The translations under genes and the position numbers were made by a program. Shown piece by piece: positions 57,197-64,000 of a stretch of 64,000 nt of DNA (its first letter is position 1; each line of letters opens with the position of its first letter). The notes under the pieces were generated by a model. The model saw nothing but the letters and a program-made list of their open reading frames with translations. It was not told the origin of the DNA and ran no database searches. The DNA comes from Amaurobius ferox (Eukaryota; Arthropoda; Arachnida; Araneae; Amaurobiidae): contig OX578138.1 in the NCBI GenBank assembly GCA_951213105.1, positions 89,878,914 through 89,942,913 on the forward strand, in the 5' to 3' direction.

Positions 57197-58217
57197 TAGT
57201 AAAACCTGTAAAGTTGGACACCTGTCTATCTTGGACACAATTCGGTAGAACGGAACGAATTCCTATAATTTAACATGTATATAATACTGTCTAACTTGGA
57301 CACCTGTCTATCTTGGAAGTTGGACGCTGTTTACATTACTAAGTTGGACAAGTTCCTTAAAATTTTCATTTGCATAAAAGAAGTAACCTGCCACTTTTGA
57401 TCTTCCTTATCTATCCCCAGGAAATATCTTATGTTGCTGATCCCCAGAAGTATTTCTTTGTTGTTGTTATCACTTCCAGGAAGCTCTTATATGCCCATAT
57501 TTCCCTGCCCATATTAAAGTACCTTGCATATTTCCTTCTTACTGTTGCTAAGGGGCCGTCCCTTCCCACCATTCCAAAGCCCTCAATTATGAATCACAAC
57601 CTTTTTGTTATCAGTTTGTTTACACACACACAACAATACACTTGAAGAATGGACATTTAAAGCTTCCCACTCCATTTTTGCATTGTCCAATTAGATTTCT
57701 GCATCTTCTGAATAAAAAGGTTTATCTACCCTCAAAAGTCGCATTTGTTTCTCAATGCATTCTGGAAAGGTGACTGTGATTTTAGTGACGTGCACATCAG
57801 TTTTTAATAATGAGCAAACGTAAATTAGTTGAGCTAACTATTGAAAAGAAAAAAATAATTCTTGATCGCCTAGACAAAGGTGACAGCTGCAGAAAGTTGG
57901 CAGAGGAGTTCGGCATATCAAAATCTACTATTTCTAATATAAACAATAAGAAATCTGATATCATACATGCATGGGAACTGAACTGCTCTGGAACAAGAAA
58001 AAGAATCTGTATCATAAGTATTTTGTAACAGTAATTACAATATTTAATTAAAAATATTAGCTTATTAGTACTTTCTATATGTTAAAAATGAAATCTTTTC
58101 TTGTGCTTTATTGAAGGGGAAAAATGAAATTTCATCACACTGTCTATGTTGGACACTTGTCTAAGTTGGACGCTTTTAGGGGGAACCGTGAGTGTCCAAC
58201 TTAGACAGGTTTAACTG
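57197..58217 (+). mobile_element. pogo/Tigger-like non-autonomous element
   Basis: 1021 bp with ends TAGTAAAACCTGTAAAGTTG (left) and, complemented on the right, CAGTTAAACCTGTCTAAGTT, flanked by TA at 57195-57196 and 58218-58219. Subterminal copies of GTTGGACACCTGTCTA- and CTTGGACA-like motifs occur at about 57212, 57229, 57294, 57311, 57320 and 57342, and at the right side near 58151, 58166 and 58191 (inverted). They probably served as transposase-binding sites. It encodes only the DNA-binding domain. Confidence 0.8.
57810..58028 (+). pseudogene. Tigger/jerky-type CENP-B N-terminal HTH remnant
   Basis: 72-codon frame from ATG. About the first 65 residues (MSKRKLVELTIEKKKIILDR, RKLAEEFGISKSTISNINNK) form the first helix-turn-helix of the CENP-B/pogo family. 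The frame then runs into GTRKR and unrelated sequence and stops. The second HTH and the DDE domain are absent. It lies within TIRs. Alone it could at most bind its ends; whether it is expressed is unknown. Confidence 0.8.
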
Positions 58218-58220
58218 TAC

Positions 58221-58221
<1 letters not shown>

Positions 58222-58304
<83 letters not shown>

Positions 58305-58463
58305 TTATATATGTATATAATATATATATATATATACACATATATATATGCATATATATATATATTTATATATATATATATACATATATATATACATATA
58401 TATATATGTATACATATATCTGTATACACACATATATATATATATATATATATATGTATACAT

Positions 58464-58496
<33 letters not shown>

Positions 58497-58540
58497 CTTA
58501 AAATCATATATATATATGTGTGTGTGATTTAGAAATGGAT
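58222..58540. repeat. (TA)n microsatellite with CA/TG interruptions
   Basis: About 300 bp of TA with ATACA/ATGTA variants, directly beside the right end of the pogo-like element. Frames across it are spurious. Confidence 0.95.
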
Positions 58541-58659
58541 TATAGACTTTTTTTTATGAAAATGATTAAAGATTACTACAATTTCACACTGAGTATAATT
58601 TTATATTTTCTATCTGCTAAAATATGTGTATAAATAAAGTATCTGTGTTTAAAATAACA

Positions 58660-59596
58660 TATTTTCATCCAAAATGCATTTTATTATACACAAAGCTAAT
58701 CTAATACAAATACTATCACCCTATAAGGGCAGACATGTTTTTTTACAAAAGACTATGGTACAGTTATCTTACATGGCATCCACGACCTTGCAGTTGTCGT
58801 AGAATTAAAGAGATGTGCATATGAATTTTCAACGACGAGAAGATAAAGATAACCCATCCACCACCTTTCGCAGCTTAGGAAGACTTCTTTTATAAAAAGC
58901 AATATACCATTAAATGGCGAGCGTGACAGGAACGACAATACTTCATTTAAATACAAAGATGTGCTCATCACAGGGGTTTGTTTGTCCATAATCCGGTCTC
59001 GAGTGCTTCTGTTCGTTCGGAAGATTTGCATAATATGAGAACTCCACTTGAAGTGTGTTGAGGTTAAAAATAAATAGCGAGGAAAAGACAATGAAAAGTG
59101 TAAAAGAACCCGAAGCATTCAAAACTGAAAGAGTAATTGAAATTAAAATTGATTCTAACTTATATTTCTCAACGTGGATGCGATTGGCTTGAGAGGGTGT
59201 CTGATACGAATAGAACTTCAAGTCATTTCATAAATTTGATCTTTATAAGATCGTGACATACCTTGCCAAAAATTCCATTTCAATTCCAAAATTTCTTAAG
59301 CCAGCATAGATTTCTTAAGCCAATTGAGAAATACTTTAGACATCAAGAAAAAATGTGTGCTTTTGTGATGTTAGAAAGTAAAATTAGGAAGAAAGCTCAG
59401 CATAGAAAAGTACTTAAAATGTTTGACCTTTAAAATCAAATCAGAAAAGAATAGATTGACTAACATTTAGCTTCAGCAGGACTGACATTTAGAGTGCAAC
59501 ATTTAGCTGCCTGGTGGTCTTAATGCCCTTGCAAATCAGTTGAATAGCTCACAGAATGCAAATCTCCATGTAGATCAAATTGATAGTGTTCACGGC
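58660..59596 (-). other. 3' UTR of chitin-binding protein copy B
   Basis: Homologous to 24060-25340 without its SINE. Conserved blocks: TTACATGGCATCCACGACCT, ATTAAATGGCGAGCGTGAC, GAAGATTTGCATAATATGAG and GCAAATCTCCAT. AATAAAA on the minus strand is at about 58679-58685. Conservation well outside the coding exons supports a real shared transcript end. Confidence 0.65.
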
Positions 59597-59824
59597 TTAA
59601 CCTCTTGGTCCTTGTCTTGATGCCGGTGGAGCTCCTCCAGAAGCAAACCTGGCAGCATAGCTCTCAATCAGAGGAGCTGCTCTTTGGATATCTTGGTCAT
59701 CTAAGAAGGCAACTTTGGGATCTCCCAGTCTGAGGTTGTCGTTAAGGTAAAAGAAGTTTGGTGCTTCGGAGCAAGGTACAGCATCCTCGGGCATGGCGCA
59801 AGTAAATGACAGCTGGTTAAATAC
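59597..59824 (-). CDS. Chitin-binding (CBM14) secreted protein copy B, last exon
   Basis: 228 nt including the stop. The acceptor TTCCTAG is above 59824, and the exon opens in phase 0 with VFNQLSFTCAMPEDAVPC. It supplies cysteines 5 and 6, then SEAPNFFYLNDNLRLGDPKV, FLDDQDIQRAAPL and a Gly/Pro/Arg tail (ASGGAPPASRQGPRG). It is nearly identical to copy A up to the tail, where the two diverge most. The predicted protein from the signal exon onward is about 156 residues, small and secreted. Chitin binding is inferred from the domain. Confidence 0.9.
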   Translation of the reverse strand, partial: VFNQLSFTCAMPEDAVPCSEAPNFFYLNDNLRLGDPKVAFLDDQDIQRAAPLIESYAARFASGGAPPASRQGPRG

Positions 59825-60275
59825 CTAGGAATTAAAATAATTGTTAAATTTTAGATCAAGTAAATTACAATTTATTTACTTATTAGCAGATGTATCCAAC
59901 GTTGCTCGTATGCAAAATATGTACAAATTCTAAAAGTATTCATATTGCTTTTCGAAAAAAGAATCGTTAAATTATTTAACTTAGTTCCTACATTCAAAAA
60001 TCTAAAAAAAAAAAGTATTTGTTATCGCTATATAGAAAATTATCTGTGCAGGTAAATCTGAAAAAGGATATTTATATTCCTATTTGCAAACTAATTTTAA
60101 AATATCTGAAGTTTGATTAACGAACACCGGATTGAAACGTTTAAGTAGGCAAAAGTAATATTTAGTGCCGTTGCAGTTAATTTAAACTCATTCGAAATTA
60201 TCTAAAACATTAAAAATATAAAGAATTGCCATGATCTTATATCCGATGACTAGAACTGACATAAAACAATTTAAA

Positions 60276-61276
60276 AATGTTGATATGAACAACACATGAC
60301 TTCTCTACAGAAGGTAATGACTTGTTTCATAGTAACTTATGATGTACAATATTTACGGTACAATGGTTTTAACGATGGATGTATTGTTCATTTATCGTTT
60401 TTTATAATAACAATGTATAAAAAATTTTTATTTCGCGCAAATCTAACTTGACAACTATAAATATTGCTAGAATCCCCTACGCAATATAGTCCGTATATTA
60501 AACGATTTTAATCATTAGCAGATATTAACTTTTCATCAATTTGGTGTTACTTTGGTAATTTTGGCGACATTTTCTAGAATTTGTCAAGCTTTCGACTTTT
60601 TGATGTTTTCAAATATGTCGCCAAGGTAATATAAAAGTACTTGCTGCTTATTTTAATTTGTTGCACTTTTCTCAATAAATAAATCTAAAAACATGCTATA
60701 TCTCAAGAACTGTTCTGTGTTTTAAAGTTGGTGTCATTCGATTTCTAGTGATAAATTACATAAGAAATGAAAATTTATTTAAAATTATTATAGATTCTGA
60801 TTTCTAAATATTTTTTACAAAAATTCATTCGAAAGTTGGGGGGAGGAACTTTCTATCGCATTTAAAATCAATATTGTCCAAGTATTCAATGAATGCAACA
60901 ATCGTACCAAATTTTGAATGCAATAATCGTACCAAGTTTTGAATGCAATAATCGTACCAAATTTTGAATGCAATAATCGTACCAAATTTCTTCGAATCAC
61001 TCCATCCATTTGTAAGATAAAGCTGTCGCAAATTTAGGAACACATATACTAACATTCACATATACTAACATTTACACACATTTCCATACACACATGCTAA
61101 TATATACACACACACACAAACATCAACATACATACACACAGACATAATCTCAAAAATGTTCGTTTCGAGTTCAGGGATGCTTGAAACGCTCTATTCCGCT
61201 GAAAACTCTAATTTGAATTTTCAACCCCGTCATAATACTTTTCCTATACATTATACTAAGCATGTAGGAAAAATAA
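60276..61276 (+). mobile_element. Hp-2 relative, diverged, in intron 2 of copy B
   Basis: Start like TTGATATGAACAACACATGA. Interior: GCTATATCTCAAGAACTGTT, ATTTGGTGTTACTTTGG..TTTTGGCGAC, CGAATCACTCCATCCATTTG, a CA-rich tract at 61060-61142, and CTTTTCCTATACATTATACT with CATGTAGGAAAAATAATA as the terminal hairpin. The oldest-looking Hp-2 copy here. Confidence 0.65.
60893..60990. repeat. 28-bp tandem repeat within the Hp-2 relative
   Basis: Unit GAATGCAATAATCGTACCAA plus ATTTT, repeated about four times (first unit GAATGCAACAATCG...). It expands a segment present once in other Hp-2 copies (TTTTTGTACCAAATTTCATT). Confidence 0.8.
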
Positions 61277-61588
61277 TATAATACCGTTTATTTATAAAAA
61301 TTTATTTTTTATCATCAGATTCATTATTTAAATCAGATAAATTGAATTGATCAAATTAAAAAAAAACAGTCAATAGTATATATAAAACAGTCAAAAAACT
61401 AATTATGCTTAAAGTCTGTATTTTGTATAGAATGTGAGAGTGTAATAAAATACATACAGATGATAAATGAATATTAAGACATTTTAAAAATAAAAGGTGA
61501 ATTAAAATAAAAGGTGAATTGTGCTGAACATTTTTGACGTTCATCACGTACATTATAATGTTAAACAACAAGACGGTTGTTAACTTAC

Positions 61589-61795
61589 TGTTTGATTTCC
61601 GCAAAGGAAGCTGTACTGTTGGGTGTCGGATGAACCATCTTCTTCAATAATAGTATTACAGACGTGGAAAATTTGGCAATTGTTGTCTGTGTCAGCGAAG
61701 TATCCAACTGCTCCATGTGGACAAGCAAAATTAGTTTTGACACTTCCGACTAAAAGGTCAGCACCGTCGGGTAGATCAAAAGCCTCTCTCTTGTT
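61589..61795 (-). CDS. Chitin-binding (CBM14) secreted protein copy B, middle exon
   Basis: 207 nt, 69 codons, phase 0 at both ends. The acceptor is TTTTTTGCAG above 61795 and the donor GTAAGT below 61589. It begins NKREAFDLPDGADLLVG. Cysteines 1-4 lie in FACPHGAVGYFADTDNNC, IFHVC and SFLC. The following exon completes the six-cysteine chitin-binding fold with the same 14/5/18/12/8 spacing as copy A. Substitutions versus copy A are mostly conservative and leave cysteines and aromatics intact, which suggests both copies are under constraint. Confidence 0.9.
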
Positions 61796-62483
61796 CTGCA
61801 AAAAATACACGCTATTTAATAAAGCAGTATTGAAAATGCTGGAAGTACATCATTTAATTTAGAATTGATCTTTATTTAAAAATATATGTCTTTAATACAA
61901 TATCCTTTATATATGTATTATTTTTACTTTCAATAGTACACATTTTTGAATTAAATTTTTAAGTATCAAATATGTTTTTTATATACCTTTTGAATAGAGC
62001 ACTATTAAGTTAACCACTACTTCATTTTGGCAATAAAAAGCTGTTTCTTTACACGGTTTTAAAAACCCTACATTTCAAATAGCGAAAGTGGCAATGGTAT
62101 ACCTTAATAAAGCTAAAATGTGTATTAAACTTAGCTACATTATGAACAAAATGTGCATAGTTTTAAATTTAATTAATTAAAATAGAGTTGTGTCCTTAAA
62201 AGCTAAACTATAATTAAAAAGTATCGTATTAAATGCAAAAACAATATTTTTGTGGGTGAATTTCATTATTCGTGCACTACTGTATACTGTTCAAACATGA
62301 ATTTTGTAACATTGAATTCGTTCTTATAGACAAAAAAAACTTTCTAAAATTTAAATTTTCTGTTAATACACTTGTGATTTGTGGATGTTGCCATTTCAAG
62401 AGAAAAATATTCACTAAAGAGTTATTTTATGCATAAAAATTATATCACTAATACAAAATTAAAAAAACGTTACTATTTCTTAC
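61796..62483 (-). other. Intron 1 of copy B
   Basis: 688 bp, AT-rich, with no mobile element recognised. It serves as the empty-site comparison for the Helitron-bearing intron of copy A. Confidence 0.65.
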
Positions 62484-62521
62484 TCTAGATTTGGCACTGG
62501 CTGCAGCAACGATGAGTAAAA
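62484..62521 (-). CDS. Chitin-binding (CBM14) secreted protein copy B, signal-peptide exon
   Basis: 38-nt micro-exon. The acceptor TTTTTCCAG is above 62521 and the donor GTAAGA below 62484. It reads (x)LLIVAAASAKSR, the end of a signal peptide with likely cleavage after ASA. Its first two bases complete a codon from an upstream exon (phase 1 junction). That exon, with the ATG, is not identified and may lie past the window edge. Matches copy A base-for-base in length and phase. Confidence 0.8.
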
Positions 62522-64000
62522 CTGGAAAAAGAAATATACACATATGAATAAAACACTTTAAATTATTATTCGATAATAAAATGTAAGATAATTATATGTC
62601 CATGTTGCACAATCTTTTAATATAAATATTGAAAGTAACAGCCTTTACCCTTGCATTATTTAAATAATTTCTTAATTGCGACTTTATTTAATGAAAATAT
62701 GTTTTATATTGACCAGAACATCCAAATATGATTATGACAGGTGATATTGTATATGACAGGTGATATTGTAATTGGATAACGATATGATAACATATTACAA
62801 TATGATAACATATTACGATATGATAACATATTACATCCAGATCTTTCGATATGACTGGAGAAACTTTCTGGCTTTAATACACTTCAGCATACTTTATTAC
62901 ATTCATATGATAAAAATGACTAAGCATCATTTATTTCTAATTCAAAATTATAAATAGTTTTTATATTTGCATTTTACATTTTATTTTTACACACTGGATA
63001 AGAAAATAAGATGTGAATTTCAAATATATAATACGGTTTTTCTTTTATAGAATGATTCATCTGGAAATAGAAACAATTTATCAGTTACACAAACCAATTT
63101 ATGAAGTGTATACTTTTAATGATTTGATAATATTCCTTAAAATAATTGTCTTATTCTTTAACAAACAGAGTATTTCACATTGTTTAAATCAGCAGTAAGA
63201 TCAAATATTTAAAAAATAAAAACCATATTTGCATATATATATATGATTTTAATTTTAAAGTTTAGATTCATACTTATGATTTTATGTAAGTTTCTAATTA
63301 AAGTCTAGAAATATAAATAACTTATTTCTTGATTGTTGCCTTAAATTGTGTTGCTACCAGTTTTATTCAAGGTGACAAGTCAATCTAGGAATTACACTAG
63401 TACAACATACACATCAGTTGTTTTTGAAATTAAAGTCGTTATTTTGTAATCGCATATTCTTAAGTTTTTTATGTTAAGATCTTAAAACCTGGAACAATTA
63501 GATTATTTGGCTAGAAAATTTACAGACAAAGGCGTTACGGGCAAAATTATTTGATTTTTAAATAACATATATGATGTAAATAATACACAAACATTATTTT
63601 TTACTAATATAAAAGCATAGCATATTTGATACGGTAAGAGTTGCTGAAAAATCAAGCTCATCTTTTAGGTGAGAAATAACTGTTATAGTGACAAAGTGGT
63701 TCTTAAAGTGATAGAGTGACTGTTAAAGTGACTACATACTTTCATGGTTAAAAGTAAACTAAAAGACCAAGGGAATCACATTAAAAATGCTATGGTAAAA
63801 ATTTACATTTAAATGATATCACTATCAAGAATACCTTCTCATTACTTATAAAGTTAAATTTTTTTATGCACTTATGTATGCCTATGTATGAGAATGATGT
63901 GTATGATGAATGTATGAATGTATGAGAATGATGTGCTGATATAAGTTTTAGTTTCATACGTTGTTGAATCAGTTGCATAAGTTGTTAATATAAATGAATT
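62522..64000. other. AT-rich sequence upstream of copy B exon
   Basis: Probably intronic or 5' flank of copy B. It contains 20-bp tandem repeats at 62740-62836 (GATATGATAACATATTACAA-like, about three copies, preceded by two copies of ATGACAGGTGATATTGTA) and short GTATGAATGTATGAGAATGA repeats near 63887-63940. No exon could be assigned. Confidence 0.45.

Larger units (their letters stand above)
59825..61588 (-). other. Intron 2 of copy B
   Basis: 1764 bp, containing a diverged Hp-2 element (60276-61276). It has none of the tRNA-like units found in copy A's intron 2. Confidence 0.7.

Noticed and set aside
58211..58532. Open frames of about 80-98 codons
   Set aside because: Same cause: the TA-rich microsatellite beside the pogo-like element.
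61623..61862. Plus-strand 79-codon frame
   Set aside because: Antisense to the middle exon of copy B.

Overview
This is a eukaryotic, AT-rich, repeat-dominated window. The only convincing cellular protein-coding genes are two closely related, intron-containing genes on the minus strand. Each encodes a small secreted protein with one six-cysteine chitin-binding domain (CBM14 / peritrophin-A type). Together with many Tc1/mariner, Helitron, non-LTR and tRNA-derived repeats, this points to an arthropod. A chelicerate, most likely a spider, is my best guess (inference; no species-diagnostic gene is present).

Gene layout. Copy A has recognisable exons at 29558-29595 (signal-peptide exon), 27177-27383 and 25341-25568, with a 3' UTR down to about 24060. 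Copy B has exons at 62484-62521, 61589-61795 and 59597-59824, with a 3' UTR down to about 58660. Exon lengths (38, 207 and 228 nt) and splice phases are identical in the two copies, so this is a tandem duplication about 34 kb apart. In neither copy could I place the first exon carrying the start ATG. The introns and 3' UTR of copy A have gained a Helitron, a tRNA-like pair and a SINE. Intron 2 of copy B has gained a different element.

Repeat layout. 1-1550 is a Tc1-like transposase broken by the 3' end of a non-LTR retrotransposon. 1888-3440, 5835-7796, 12692-18560, 20192-23215, 35531-40536, 48595-56418 and 60276-61276 are occupied largely by four families of apparently non-autonomous elements, which I call Hp-1 to Hp-4. 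They share one architecture: a hairpin at one terminus and a (GACA/CA/TA)n microsatellite just inside it. 8985-9345, 10400-11840, 37350-39450, 44200-45700, 48300-49480 and 49520-50400 are satellites or tandem arrays. The 37.4-39.4 kb array grew out of an Hp-1 element, and the 49.5-50.4 kb array carries a complete 5S rRNA sequence. Other mobile DNA includes a 1.5 kb Helitron (27523-29027), a bounded Tc1 element (31938-33439), a second Tc1 relic (46905-47680), a DD41D-spaced mariner relic (about 51960-53475), a pogo/Tigger-like MITE (57197-58217), a probable solo LTR (41137-41729) and several SINEs with target-site duplications.

No operons, CRISPR arrays or prokaryotic features are present. Element names Hp-1 to Hp-4 are mine. 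Family identifications rest on motif recognition, not on database searches.
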